A stretch of 63,380 nt of DNA from Bacteroidales bacterium UBA1182 (lineage in GTDB: Bacteria > Bacteroidota > Bacteroidia > Bacteroidales > Bacteroidaceae): contig DBYQ01000058.1 of the NCBI GenBank assembly GCA_002310015.1, forward strand, positions 1-63,380, written 5' to 3'. The notes under the pieces were generated by a model. That model was given only the letters and a program-made list of their open reading frames with translations. It was not told where the DNA came from and searched no databases. The translations under genes and the position numbers were made by a program. Each line of letters starts with the position of its first letter. Positions within the stretch are counted from its first letter, which is position 1. Of this stretch, positions 24,224-33,577 are shown piece after piece.

Positions 24224-24331
24224 ATTGAAAATTTTTGGAGCAGTGAGAGCCATCAAGCTTGCTTGTTTGGCCGAGTCGCGACAAAAATCAACAACGAAGT
24301 TGTTAATTGAAAATTGAAAATTGAAAATTAG
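24222..24331 (+). repeat. Heptamer-bounded element, type 2 (copy 3)
   Basis: One heptamer, TTTTTGGAGCAGTGAGAG, AAGCTTGCTTG, GAGTCGCGACAAAAATCA, AACGAAGTTGTT and three heptamers. This is the same order as the other type 2 copies when read in this direction. Confidence 0.85.
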
Positions 24332-24391
24332 GCGCTTCGCTTGGTGAAAGCGTCCCTTCGGGCCGAGTGGAAAATTTGTATATTGGGGTTT

Positions 24392-24399
24392 TAACTTTG
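24392..24399 (+). promoter_or_regulatory. -7 box TAACTTTG of the Gly-rich protein gene
   Basis: Consensus match, 61 bases before the ATG at 24461. Confidence 0.5.
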
Positions 24400-24460
24400 G
24401 GGATTAAACCTTATATATGTAGAAAGAATCAAATTATAAACCTTAAATACAATTAAGCAA

Positions 24461-25435
24461 ATGAGAAAATTTATGGTAGCCGCCATGATGCTTGCGGCAG
24501 TAAGCCTGTCAGTCAATGCGGCTAAGAAGGATAAGAAGGAGGCTTCAGAGCCTGTTCTTGGTATCAAATCAGGTGTTATAACTATGGCCAACAATATGGG
24601 CCAGTTCCAGGGCATGGGCGGCGGCGCCGGTTTCGGCGGTGGCGCAGGAATGGCTATGGGTGGCTTTGGCGGCGGTGCCGGTATGGGCATGGGCGGCGGC
24701 CAGCGTCCTCAGGGCCAGGGCGGCCAGGGCGGCCAGCGTCAGATGAACTTTGATCCCAGCACCATGGTTACCAAGATATATTTTGATGACTACGGTAAGA
24801 AGACTGTAACCGTTACCACACGTGGTGAGGCCGGTACAACCCGTTCACTCGCCATTGGTGAGGATAACTACCAGATCAACGACGCTGAGAAGAGCGCTAC
24901 CAAGATGCCATCATTTGGCGGACGTCGTGGCGGTCAGGGCGGCGGTGGCGGCCGTGGCATGGGTATGGGCATGGGTATGATGGGCGGCATGGGCGCTCAG
25001 ACCACTCCTATGTTCGACTGGGAAAATCTGGATGCCAAGACCATCAAGAAGAACAAGATCAAGGAGCTTGGTGAGGAGGAAGTTGCAGGCGTAATGTGCA
25101 AGATGTACTCCATCACTCAGAGCAACCAGGGTTATTCAACACAGATGACCCTCTGGATATACAAGAACCTCACTATGAAGAGCGAGACCGTAACTGATTA
25201 CGGCACAATGGGCCAGACTGTTGAGAAGCTTGAAGAGACCGATGTTGATCCCGCACTGTTTGAACTCCCCAAGGATTACAAGGTAGAGGAGATGCAGATG
25301 GGTAACTTTGGCGGCGGCATGGGAGGCGGCTTCGGCGGCGGCATGGGCGGCGGTGACTTCGGTGGCGGCGGCTTTGGTGGCGGTGCCGGTGGATTCGGCG
25401 GTGGCATGGGCGGCGGCTTTGGCGGCGGCTTCTAA
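24461..25435 (+). CDS. Secreted glycine-rich protein
   Basis: A 324-residue protein with signal peptide (MRKFMVAAMMLAAVSLSVNA). Three Gly/Met/Phe-rich low-complexity tracts (about residues 50-90, 148-180 and 284-324, built from GGGFGGG and GMGMG units) alternate with two ordinary segments (about 92-145 and 185-283). The ordered parts, with KIYFDDYGKKTVTVTTRGE and EEVAGVMCKMYSITQSNQGYSTQMTLWIYKNLTMKSE, look like a lipoprotein-carrier-like or DUF4412-type beta fold, but I cannot name the family. The tracts are codon-degenerate, not a DNA repeat expansion. Similar tracts occur in three other proteins of this window. Confidence 0.75.
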   Translation: MRKFMVAAMMLAAVSLSVNAAKKDKKEASEPVLGIKSGVITMANNMGQFQGMGGGAGFGGGAGMAMGGFGGGAGMGMGGGQRPQGQGGQGGQRQMNFDPSTMVTKIYFDDYGKKTVTVTTRGEAGTTRSLAIGEDNYQINDAEKSATKMPSFGGRRGGQGGGGGRGMGMGMGMMGGMGAQTTPMFDWENLDAKTIKKNKIKELGEEEVAGVMCKMYSITQSNQGYSTQMTLWIYKNLTMKSETVTDYGTMGQTVEKLEETDVDPALFELPKDYKVEEMQMGNFGGGMGGGFGGGMGGGDFGGGGFGGGAGGFGGGMGGGFGGGF

Positions 25436-25582
25436 TCAATTGAGAATTGAAAATTGAAAATTGAAAATTACATGCACTTGCGTAAAAAGCACCTGCGTTA
25501 ATTCCCGCGACATTAAGAAAGGGTTCGGAGACTTCCGAACCCTTTCTTATAATTTTCAATTTTCAATTCTCAATTTTCAATT
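25436..25582 (-). repeat. Heptamer-bounded element, type 1 (copy 3, reverse orientation)
   Basis: Heptamer array, then GCACCTGCGT and CCCGCGACATT (the conserved block in reverse), hairpin 25516-25547, and a second array that encodes the C-terminus and stop of the DUF4249 protein. It lies between convergent genes. Confidence 0.9.
25516..25547. terminator. Bidirectional terminator-like hairpin in type 1 element
   Basis: Arms AGAAAGGGTTCGG and CCGAACCCTTTCT. The extra G and the AGAAA change are matched on the opposite arm. Confidence 0.7.
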
Positions 25583-26396
25583 CGTACTTCGTTACTCCGT
25601 AGCCGAACCAATATCCCAGAGCCCCATCAAGATTACCCACAACATTATAGGAGTAGGGAATGAGTGCCAATGAACCAAAGGCGGAATTTTCACCGAACTT
25701 ACTCCAGAACTCGTATGCGGAGGCGTCAATGGCAGCTAATTTGAATGATACGCTGTCATTATACCTATGATACAGTTGCTGCGATCGGAAGGGGTTGCTG
25801 TCACCGCGGTTTACAAAAACCAGTTCATCTTCTTTAATAAGTTCCCTGTCATAGAGGCCCAGGAATGATGCGTTGTAGGTGGAGTCCTGACCGATTACCT
25901 TGGTAAAGAAACGGTAATATCGGTTTTCATCAGGCTTGATATGTGCCTTAAGGACGTATAGCGTATCATCATCTTCAGATACTTTTACCGATATGGAATC
26001 AATGGAGCCGGGAGTCTTTATTGAGGTGGTTCCCGATGCTGTCATGCCGTTCCAGGATACATCAAGCCTATATTCTCCACCCACAACTCCCTTGAGAGCA
26101 TTGTTGGTATAATAGAGCCCGAGCAGGTAATCCTGAGTGAATGTAGGCAGGAGCTTGTATGTCTGCTCATTATATGTGACTGTAACCTGGGCGTTCCATG
26201 CAAGATGCCCAATGAGGTCAGCGGCGTTCTGGGATTTCTCAGTAGCGGCTACGGTTGAGGTGACAAAGACCACAGGAGACTCTCCGTTCTCTATCCAGCC
26301 CTCTACGACAAGCTGGTCTGGATATTCCTTGAGACGGTCTGTCATGCAGGAGCATATCAGAAGCAGTGCGGATAATATGGCAATATATCTTTTCAT
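25563..26396 (-). CDS. DUF4249 lipoprotein
   Basis: A 277-residue envelope lipoprotein: signal MKRYIAILSALLLICSC with the lipobox Cys at about residue 17. DUF4249 traits follow (LVVEGWIENGESPVVFVTST, VTVTYNEQTYKL, GGEYRLDVSWNGMTASGTTSI, and a beta-rich C-terminal half). DUF4249 proteins are regularly encoded next to a TonB-dependent receptor, as here, and may be its surface partner. The start is two bases after the receptor stop, so they are translationally coupled. The C-terminus Lys-Ile-Glu-Asn and stop are made by a heptamer repeat. Confidence 0.88.
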   Translation of the reverse strand: MKRYIAILSALLLICSCMTDRLKEYPDQLVVEGWIENGESPVVFVTSTVAATEKSQNAADLIGHLAWNAQVTVTYNEQTYKLLPTFTQDYLLGLYYTNNALKGVVGGEYRLDVSWNGMTASGTTSIKTPGSIDSISVKVSEDDDTLYVLKAHIKPDENRYYRFFTKVIGQDSTYNASFLGLYDRELIKEDELVFVNRGDSNPFRSQQLYHRYNDSVSFKLAAIDASAYEFWSKFGENSAFGSLALIPYSYNVVGNLDGALGYWFGYGVTKYELKIEN

Positions 26397-26398
26397 AT

Positions 26399-28444
26399 TC
26401 AGAAATGGCAGTTGTAACTGATTGACGGCATGACGGGGATGATGAAACATGCCATGTGGTACTTGAATGACATATCATCCTCATCAACCTTGATATAACC
26501 CATGGTCTCATTACTGTGGGCGGTGGCGTTATATAATGAGAGGTTCACTGAATGACGGTATCTGCCGCGTGACTTTAGGTGGTAGGTGGCAGAGAGGTCT
26601 AGCCTGACATAGGGATTGAGCTGGCCTGAATTGAAATCGTCATATTGAATGATGACGCTGTTGGATATGAAGTAGAGGTTACGGGGCGGAGTGAAAGGGT
26701 TGCCCGATGCCGCCACGAATGATCCGCCAAACTCATACCTGCCTGTGGCATAGTTTATTACGGCGTTGAACTCATGCTGCCGCTCATGGGATGACGGAAA
26801 CAGCTTGGGGTAACTGATGCCGTCACCTTCACGCAGCGAACGTCCGTAGGAGTAGCTTATCCAGCCTGTAAGCCGGCCGGCCTGACGGGCAAGCATGACA
26901 CTTGCGCCGTAGTTGTAACCGGATGATACATGTATGTTGTTATCAAGACTGTACGGACGTGTGAGCAGGTCAACCAGGAAACCGGTGTATTCAATCTGGT
27001 TATGGAGCCTGTGTGCATAGGCCTGGACGGTGAGTGAGTATTTCTCATCCAGGAATGATTTCTCATAAGTGAGGGTGGTGAAGAGTGACTCCTGAGGCTT
27101 GAAGTATCGGCCGGCAGCAATCCAGAACTCTATGGGTAGGCTGCAGTCTGTCATTCCTGTCTGGGCCAGATACTGATGCCTGATGCCGGCATCGAGTGTT
27201 ATGACACCATATCTGAATAGGTCGTACTGCAGATTGACGGCAGGGTCAAGATTAAAATAGTTGTATCCTGCCGCTTCACTGTAGGCCGATGTAATCAGGC
27301 TGGGGGTAAGACTGAAAGAGTGGCCCAGTGTAAAGCGTTTGTCCAGGTAGATATCGGCCTCAAATGCATGCTGGTTTTCCTGGCCTGAGGTGCCGGCCTT
27401 GTTGCTTGAAACAGAGGGGTCCTGAGGCAGTATGTCATAATATGAAAGGGAGGCGTTAAGCTTTATGTCATGGGCTAACCTGTTATCGGATTTGATGCCG
27501 TAATGGATGGTATGGGCAGGCATCACTCCCTTGGTGGTCTCCTGATAGATGTGTCCGTCAAGCATGAACCCTGACATGAAAACCGATGTTGAGGTTGACC
27601 ATCCATCTTTACTGTGTCTCCATCGGGCGGCGGCAAAGGCATTGCCCCAGTCTGCACCTACATTCATCTTGTAATCAGCATAGTTGCACTCACCACGGTC
27701 ATGGCTGAAGAACACGTTGACATCAAATGTGTTATGATTGTCCGGCTTGTAGAGGAACGTGAGGTTGGCATCAGTGAAGCCGTAACGTAGAGGGTTGCCG
27801 TTGAATTGGAGCAGGTTACCGTAAAAGGTGTTGATGAATGTTCTCCTGGCGGAGAGTGACAGCGCGGTTTTGCCGGTCAATGGGGTGATGATGTTGAACT
27901 GGGCTGATATAAGTCCTAACGTGGCTGTACCGGATAGTAAGTGAGGGATGGTGTCATCAGGTTCCAGACTCAACTGTCCGCCCAGGAATGAGCTGTTGGT
28001 GACATTGCGGAAGGTGACATCGGGAAAATGGTCCTGATTGAAGGTGGAGAACAAGCCGGAGAAATGGGATGAGCCATAAACCGGAACGCCAGACAGCAGG
28101 AACTGGTTGTGATAGTTCTCACATCCATGTACGTGCAGACCGCCTGCGCTCTCTGAATTGGTGCTGATGCCGGGTAATGACTGCAGGTATCTCATGGGGT
28201 CTGTATATCCAAACAGCTTGGGGTAATTGTCCATAATGCGGGCGTCAATCCTGATGCCGCTTGTGATGCTGCCGGATATGGCTGAGTAGTTACGGTGGGC
28301 GGAGAGGGTTACCTCATCAAGCATGATCTCTAAGGTATCACTCTGGGCTAAGGCATTGGACGTAAAGGAGAATGTCAATACCATAAGCACTGACATAGTC
28401 CTTTTTAATCTTGCTCCTAAATATGTATTATATCTGATTGTCAA
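26399..28444 (-). CDS. TonB-dependent outer-membrane receptor
   Basis: A 681-residue receptor: signal peptide ending TSNALAQS, then directly a plug domain (DEVTLSAHRNYSAISG..., LQSLPGIST, GGLHVHGCENYHNQFLLSGVPVYGSSHFSGLFSTF), then a beta-barrel with many aromatic strand ends and a final Phe. The N-terminal CarboxypepD-like extension common in SusC proteins is not seen, so it is not a classic SusC. It is the middle gene of a minus-strand operon: the M3 peptidase gene overlaps its start by four bases and DUF4249 starts two bases after its stop. The substrate is unknown; linkage to a peptidase hints at peptides. Confidence 0.9.
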   Translation of the reverse strand: MTIRYNTYLGARLKRTMSVLMVLTFSFTSNALAQSDTLEIMLDEVTLSAHRNYSAISGSITSGIRIDARIMDNYPKLFGYTDPMRYLQSLPGISTNSESAGGLHVHGCENYHNQFLLSGVPVYGSSHFSGLFSTFNQDHFPDVTFRNVTNSSFLGGQLSLEPDDTIPHLLSGTATLGLISAQFNIITPLTGKTALSLSARRTFINTFYGNLLQFNGNPLRYGFTDANLTFLYKPDNHNTFDVNVFFSHDRGECNYADYKMNVGADWGNAFAAARWRHSKDGWSTSTSVFMSGFMLDGHIYQETTKGVMPAHTIHYGIKSDNRLAHDIKLNASLSYYDILPQDPSVSSNKAGTSGQENQHAFEADIYLDKRFTLGHSFSLTPSLITSAYSEAAGYNYFNLDPAVNLQYDLFRYGVITLDAGIRHQYLAQTGMTDCSLPIEFWIAAGRYFKPQESLFTTLTYEKSFLDEKYSLTVQAYAHRLHNQIEYTGFLVDLLTRPYSLDNNIHVSSGYNYGASVMLARQAGRLTGWISYSYGRSLREGDGISYPKLFPSSHERQHEFNAVINYATGRYEFGGSFVAASGNPFTPPRNLYFISNSVIIQYDDFNSGQLNPYVRLDLSATYHLKSRGRYRHSVNLSLYNATAHSNETMGYIKVDEDDMSFKYHMACFIIPVMPSISYNCHF

Positions 28445-30534
28445 TGTATTATCTCAAGTTGTCTGAGTAAAGCTTCAGGTTCGGGGTCATGGCCTCTGAA
28501 ATCACGGTACAACTGGGCGGCATCGATGCTGCCGCCTGATTCCAGAAGATGGCGGAACTTGCCTGCGGTCTCCTTGTCAAATATACCTTTCTCCTCAAAG
28601 AGACTGAAACCGTCGGCGGCAAGTACCTCTGCCCACTTGTATGAGTAGTAGCCTGCCGCATACCCACCGCTGAAAAGGTGTGATATTGAGGTTGATATGA
28701 TGCAATCGGGTACAGAGGGCAGGACATCGGTCGGTTTGAGGACACTTTTCTCAAAATCAAGGACAGACTGGTCAGGCAAGGCGGTAAGTGTATGCCATGA
28801 CATATCCAGAATGCCGAACTGAATCTGTCGCATATGATAGTAGGCTGACATATAGTTCTTGGAGGCCTTAATCTTGGCTATCAGAGAGTCGGGGAGAGGC
28901 TGGCCTGTCTGATAGTGCTTGGCAAAGGTGGTGAGATACTCTTTCTCATATGCCCAGTTCTCCATGATCTGTGAGGGCAGCTCAACAAAGTCATGATCAA
29001 CGTTGGTGCAGGTGAGCGAGGGGTATCGGCCCTTGGCCAGGATGCCGTGCAGCGAGTGCCCGAACTCATGGAGCATGGTGGTGAATTCATCATGTGTTAT
29101 GAGTGAGGGGGTATCGGCAGTAGGCTTGGTGAAGTTGGTTACAAGGCTTATGAAGGGACGCTCCTCAATGCCGTTCTCAATCTTGAGACCACGGAACTGG
29201 GTCATCCAGGCTCCGTTGCGCTTGCTGGCACGCGGGAAGAAATCAGCATAGAACAGTGCCAGGAATGAGCCATCGGCATCACGAACCTCATAAGCCTTTA
29301 CATCAGGATGATATACGGGGACATCGGCAGGCTTGAAGGTGATTCCGTACAGGCGATTGGCAAGACTGAAAATGGCGTCTATGCAATCCTCAAGACGGAA
29401 ATACGGCTTAAGTTCCTCATCTGAAAGATTATATTGACTGATGCGCTGTTTCTCATTGTAGTAGCTGAAATCCCATGGCATAAGCTCATCGGCCTCAAAT
29501 CCTATTGTTTTGGCGTACCGGTTTAGTTGGGCAAGCTCATCCTTGGCTACCGGCAGGGCGGGATCCTTAAGCTTGTCAATAAACTCCCAGACGGCCTTGC
29601 CGCTGCCTACCATACGCATCTCAGTCTGGTAATCGGCATAATCCTTATAACCCAGCAGGGCGGCCTCCTTGTAGCGCAGGTCAACGATCTTGCGTATTAC
29701 CTCCGTGTTGTCAAACTCATCCTGGAAGGCACGGCGGTTATAGGCCCGATACATCTTCTCACGCAGGTCACGGCGGTCACTGAACTTGATGAATCCGCTG
29801 TAACTGGGGTAGGAGAGGTCAAAGAGCCAGCCTTCTGTATCCTTCTCTCTGGCAGCCTGAGCAGCCATGTCACGTATGTATCCGGGCAGACCTGCCAGAT
29901 CAGACTCTTGAGTAAGGACCATAGTGAAGGCATTGGTTGATGCCAGCAGATTACGGCCATATTGCAGCGTAAGCAGTGAGAGCTGTTCCTCATACTCACT
30001 GTAAGTTTTCTTGTCATCCTGGCTCAGGTTGGCTCCGTTGCGTTCAAATCCCTTGTACTGTTTTTTGAGCAGCATCTGCTGGTCAGGGGCAAGATCAAGT
30101 GAGTCACGCTGCTCATATACGGCTTTGACACGTTTGAAGAGCTTTTCATTGAGGCTCACATACATATCATATTCCGTAAGCATGGGTGATACTTTCTCTG
30201 CTATGTCCTGAAGCTCATCGTCTGAATCGGCCTCAAGTATATTGTAGAAGATGTCTGCTACGCTGTTGAGCCTGCTTCCGGCATATTCAAGCGCCTCGAC
30301 GGTGTTTTGGAACGTGGGGGCATCAGGGTTAGCTACAATGGCATCAATCTCCTGCTTGCCTTCCTTGATGGCTTGTTCAAAGGCCGGCAGATAGTGTCTG
30401 TTTTCAATCTTGTCAAACTGTGGCGCACCGAAAGGAAGTGCTGATTCTGTAAGTAAAGGGTTGTTCTGCATATTACATGCTGTTAGTGTTGCCAAAATGA
30501 CTGTTGTAAAAATATGGTTTCTTATTTTACCCAT
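28441..30534 (-). CDS. M3-family peptidyl-dipeptidase (Dcp-like), lipoprotein
   Basis: A 697-residue zinc metallopeptidase with the M3 motif TMLHEFGHSLHGIL (first His near residue 489), preceded by a long alpha-helical domain starting FGAPQFDKIENRHYLPAFEQAI. Unlike cytoplasmic Dcp it has a lipoprotein signal (VILATLTAC), so it probably works in the periplasm or on the cell surface, cutting dipeptides from short peptides. It is the first gene of the operon with the TonB receptor and DUF4249 protein. Confidence 0.92.
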   Translation of the reverse strand: MGKIRNHIFTTVILATLTACNMQNNPLLTESALPFGAPQFDKIENRHYLPAFEQAIKEGKQEIDAIVANPDAPTFQNTVEALEYAGSRLNSVADIFYNILEADSDDELQDIAEKVSPMLTEYDMYVSLNEKLFKRVKAVYEQRDSLDLAPDQQMLLKKQYKGFERNGANLSQDDKKTYSEYEEQLSLLTLQYGRNLLASTNAFTMVLTQESDLAGLPGYIRDMAAQAAREKDTEGWLFDLSYPSYSGFIKFSDRRDLREKMYRAYNRRAFQDEFDNTEVIRKIVDLRYKEAALLGYKDYADYQTEMRMVGSGKAVWEFIDKLKDPALPVAKDELAQLNRYAKTIGFEADELMPWDFSYYNEKQRISQYNLSDEELKPYFRLEDCIDAIFSLANRLYGITFKPADVPVYHPDVKAYEVRDADGSFLALFYADFFPRASKRNGAWMTQFRGLKIENGIEERPFISLVTNFTKPTADTPSLITHDEFTTMLHEFGHSLHGILAKGRYPSLTCTNVDHDFVELPSQIMENWAYEKEYLTTFAKHYQTGQPLPDSLIAKIKASKNYMSAYYHMRQIQFGILDMSWHTLTALPDQSVLDFEKSVLKPTDVLPSVPDCIISTSISHLFSGGYAAGYYSYKWAEVLAADGFSLFEEKGIFDKETAGKFRHLLESGGSIDAAQLYRDFRGHDPEPEALLRQLEIIH

Positions 30535-30583
30535 TTAGTAAAAGATATTGCATAATAGTGAATGCGAAATTACAAAATAATAC

Positions 30584-30591
30584 TACCTTTA
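30584..30591 (+). promoter_or_regulatory. -7-like box TACCTTTA of the beta-helix gene
   Basis: One mismatch to TAnnTTTG, 19 bases before the ATG at 30611, in the 76-bp divergent gap with the M3 peptidase gene. Confidence 0.35.
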
Positions 30592-30610
30592 CGGAACTAA
30601 ACCTATAATT

Positions 30611-31882
30611 ATGTTTAAGAGATCCTTTTTAATGATTGTGGCAGCCGTGTTGCCGGCTGTTATGTTTGCGCAGATACCTGGTTATCGTGCCACGTATTTT
30701 GTGGATGGAAATGAGGAGAAAGACCAGTACCGTTCACATGTCTCACTTGAATCCTTGGAAGCAGGCGGTAGTGCCGTGTATGCTACAAATGGAGTACGTC
30801 TGGTGCTTACCCGTATTCGTCTGAACAAGACATCAGGCTCAATACCCGATGCTGACCGCCGTGAGACCGGAAAGAATTCCGTGGTCCTGGCCGATGGAGG
30901 CAGTAAAGTAACTATGGAGTTCTGTGAGGTTAACTCACATGCTCAGTCGGCCGATGGCGTGACTGCAAGCGGTGAGGGTACTAAAGTGACACTTCAGGAA
31001 GGAATGGTGAGCACCTCAAGAAACGGATCGGCTGCTCTCAATGCCACGAACAACAGTAAGATTATAGTACAAAAGACCATAGTAAATACCTATTCAAACC
31101 AAAGTCCTGCCTTTTACACTTGTAAGGATGGCACGATAGAGGTTACTGAAGCCAAGGGGGAAAACGCAGGTCAGGCAGCACCTTCATTTTATGTTTCAGG
31201 AGGTACTATAAAGGCTGAAAAATGTGAGCTGTCATCGGCCAAATGGACTATAGGAAGTCTTGATGATGGCCTGATGGAGCTTAATGAGAATAAGCTTAAG
31301 GCTGGCAGCGTATGCGGATTTCTGGTTTATGGAGCTGACGGCAAGCAGAGGGAAAAGCGTTCTGCCGGCACACTTATCCTTGATAAGAATGAGATAACCG
31401 TTACAGAAGGCCCGCTGCTTTTCGTAACCAATGCAGGCGGTACCATCTCGCTGTCACGCAATAAGATATCCTGCAAGAATGATGAGGTGATATCAGTTAA
31501 GGCCGATGAATGGGGCTCCAAGGGTTCAAATCAGGGTGATGCCACCATTGAGCTTGAGAAACAGGCCCTTAACGGCGATATCTATGTGGACAGCATAAGC
31601 AGCCTGGTGCTTACCCTTAAAAAGAGTGCCAAGCTGAACGGCAGCATCACCGGCAATGCCAGCGACAGCCGCAATGTGAAGGTGTTCATTAAAAAGGGTG
31701 CCAAATGGAACCTGAAAGGAGACTGCTATCTCTCTTCAATATCATTTGAGCAGCCTCTGGAAAAGGGACTCAAGCAGCTCAAGGGCAAGCATGTGATATA
31801 TTATGATCCCAACGTGGATACTGAGTTGGGTGGTAAGGAGTACAAGACTGGCGGCGGTGTGCTGCGTCCCATTAAAAAGTAA
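30611..31882 (+). CDS. Secreted protein, likely right-handed beta-helix
   Basis: A 423-residue exported protein with signal peptide MFKRSFLMIVAAVLPAVMFAQ. Most of the mature part is made of short repeating beta-strand turns (VTMEFCEVNSH, TIEVTEAKGEN, TIKAEKCELSS, TISLSRNKISC), the pattern of parallel beta-helices in pectinase-like or adhesin-like proteins. I see no catalytic Asp set and cannot name an activity. The PepSY-like gene follows after five bases and the C11 peptidase gene overlaps that, so the three probably form one operon. Confidence 0.7.
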   Translation: MFKRSFLMIVAAVLPAVMFAQIPGYRATYFVDGNEEKDQYRSHVSLESLEAGGSAVYATNGVRLVLTRIRLNKTSGSIPDADRRETGKNSVVLADGGSKVTMEFCEVNSHAQSADGVTASGEGTKVTLQEGMVSTSRNGSAALNATNNSKIIVQKTIVNTYSNQSPAFYTCKDGTIEVTEAKGENAGQAAPSFYVSGGTIKAEKCELSSAKWTIGSLDDGLMELNENKLKAGSVCGFLVYGADGKQREKRSAGTLILDKNEITVTEGPLLFVTNAGGTISLSRNKISCKNDEVISVKADEWGSKGSNQGDATIELEKQALNGDIYVDSISSLVLTLKKSAKLNGSITGNASDSRNVKVFIKKGAKWNLKGDCYLSSISFEQPLEKGLKQLKGKHVIYYDPNVDTELGGKEYKTGGGVLRPIKK

Positions 31883-31887
31883 CGCTT

Positions 31888-32331
31888 ATGAAAAGGATAT
31901 TATATTCTCTGTTGGCTTTGATACTATCTGTTCCGATGATGGCGGAGGACATTGACATAACTCTTGAGCAGTTGCCTCAGAAGGCACAGAGTATAATATC
32001 CAAGGCGTTCCCTGATGCCAAGATAAAGAAAACCAATATAGAACGCCGTGCCAGCCTTATACAGTATGAGGTGAAGCTGGCCGGCGGCATAAAGCTGCAG
32101 TTCCGCAAGGACGGCAGCCTGACGGAGTGCGAATGTACCAAGGATCCGGTTCCGGATGTCCTTATTCCGTCCAAGATCAGGGCATTCATCAAGAAGGAAT
32201 ACCCTGAGAGCAAAATAATGAGAATAGAGCATGACAGCAAATTATATGAAATAGATCTGGATGATGGCATTGAACTCAGTTTCAACAGTTCATACAGACT
32301 TATTGACATAGACCGTGTAGAACAGAAATGA
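31888..32331 (+). CDS. PepSY-like periplasmic protein
   Basis: A 147-residue exported protein (signal MKRILYSLLALILSVPMMAED) with two consecutive PepSY-like units of about 60 residues: LPQKAQSIISKAFPDAKIKKTNIERR...YEVKLAGGIKLQFRKDGSL, and IPSKIRAFIKKEYPESKIMRIEHDSKLYEIDLDDGIELSF. PepSY domains often inhibit or regulate peptidases, and the next gene encodes a C11 peptidase, so a role as its inhibitor or chaperone is a reasonable guess. The stop overlaps the next ATG by four bases. Confidence 0.82.
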   Translation: MKRILYSLLALILSVPMMAEDIDITLEQLPQKAQSIISKAFPDAKIKKTNIERRASLIQYEVKLAGGIKLQFRKDGSLTECECTKDPVPDVLIPSKIRAFIKKEYPESKIMRIEHDSKLYEIDLDDGIELSFNSSYRLIDIDRVEQK

Positions 32332-33515
32332 CAGCAATGATATTTGTAAGAAAGGCGATCAGGAGATGTGTGTTATTTGCATTTCTCCTCATTATGGTTT
32401 CATGTGAAAAGACTCAGGACCTTAGGAATGATACGACAAAAACCGTGTTGGTTTATATGGCCGCAGACAATAATCTTTCAGCTTTTGCCCGGAGGAACAT
32501 CTATTCAATGCGTAGTTCCATGGGCTCTGACCTGGATTTTGCCAACCTGCTGGTTTTTGTTGACAGACAAAGTGTAAATCCCGTGCTGTTGCACATTCAT
32601 GACTACAGGATTGATACCGTTAAGGTTTATGATAAACTGAACAGCGCGGATGCATCGGTACTGAAGGAGGTCATTGAAACTGTAACAGATAACTGGAAGG
32701 CCGAATCCTATGGCCTGGTCTTGTGGTCACACGGTATGGCATGGGTGCCTAAACCGCAGATGCATACTATTGCAAGTGACCAAGGATGGGCCCCGATGCG
32801 TGAGAGACCCAAGACAAAGACTTTTGCCGCAGAAAACCTGCCTGACGACAAATACACCTGTATGGAGATTGATGATCTTGTTGATGCCATTCCGGAGGGA
32901 GTATTTGATTACATTGCATTTGATGCATGTTATATGGGCAGTGTGGAGGTGGCTTATGCACTGAGGAACAAGACTAAATACATTATATCATCCAGCTGTG
33001 AGATTGTGGATGAGGGCTTTCCGTATGGGACCGTTACACGTGATTTCATAAACGGCAATCTCCTGAAGATGTGCAGCGAGTTCTATTCATATTATAACAG
33101 GCAATCAGGATGGCATCAGACTGCAAGCATATCGCTGGTTGATACGGATGGTCTGGATAGCCTTGCCAGGTGTTTCAGGAAGATAGTAGCTGCACATAAG
33201 AGTGAGATTCCCACATTGGACATAAGTGACATACAGCATTGTGACAGATTTAACAAACACATAATGTTTGACCTGGAGGATTTTGTGGATAAACTGGGAA
33301 CAGAGAGGGATGACCTTATGGAATTCCGCCTTCAGCTTGAAAAATGCATACTGTATAAGAATGCCACTCCATATATATGTCTGGATGATCCAAAGTGGAT
33401 AAAGATGGTATCATTCAGCGGATTAAGCGTCTATATTCCTTTGGAGACTTTTGAGGCATCGGGACTTAATGATGATTATCGGGATACGGAATGGAGTCGG
33501 GATACGGAGTATTAA
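32328..33515 (+). CDS. Clostripain-type cysteine peptidase (C11), lipoprotein
   Basis: A 395-residue protein of the C11/clan CD peptidases, which cut after basic residues. The catalytic His135 is in LWSHGMAW and Cys201 in IAFDACYMGSVEVAYAL. A lipoprotein signal (LLIMVSCEKT) puts it in the envelope. Activation of C11 enzymes usually needs self-cleavage after a Lys or Arg. The ATG at 32328 overlaps the upstream stop; an ATG at 32337 is the alternative. A short heptamer tract starts just after the stop. Confidence 0.9.
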   Translation: MTAMIFVRKAIRRCVLFAFLLIMVSCEKTQDLRNDTTKTVLVYMAADNNLSAFARRNIYSMRSSMGSDLDFANLLVFVDRQSVNPVLLHIHDYRIDTVKVYDKLNSADASVLKEVIETVTDNWKAESYGLVLWSHGMAWVPKPQMHTIASDQGWAPMRERPKTKTFAAENLPDDKYTCMEIDDLVDAIPEGVFDYIAFDACYMGSVEVAYALRNKTKYIISSSCEIVDEGFPYGTVTRDFINGNLLKMCSEFYSYYNRQSGWHQTASISLVDTDGLDSLARCFRKIVAAHKSEIPTLDISDIQHCDRFNKHIMFDLEDFVDKLGTERDDLMEFRLQLEKCILYKNATPYICLDDPKWIKMVSFSGLSVYIPLETFEASGLNDDYRDTEWSRDTEY

Positions 33516-33546
33516 GAATTAAGAATTGAAAATTGAAAATTGAAAT
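33515..33546 (+). repeat. Short heptamer tract
   Basis: TTAAGAATTAAGAATTGAAAATTG-type units immediately after the C11 peptidase stop, without the hairpin or other element parts. Confidence 0.8.
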
Positions 33547-33577
33547 AGATTACTAACTGATATTATATGTCCTTTTT

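Noticed and set aside
24600..25435. Gly-rich tracts as DNA minisatellites
   Set aside because: Codons and unit lengths vary, so the similarity is at protein level.
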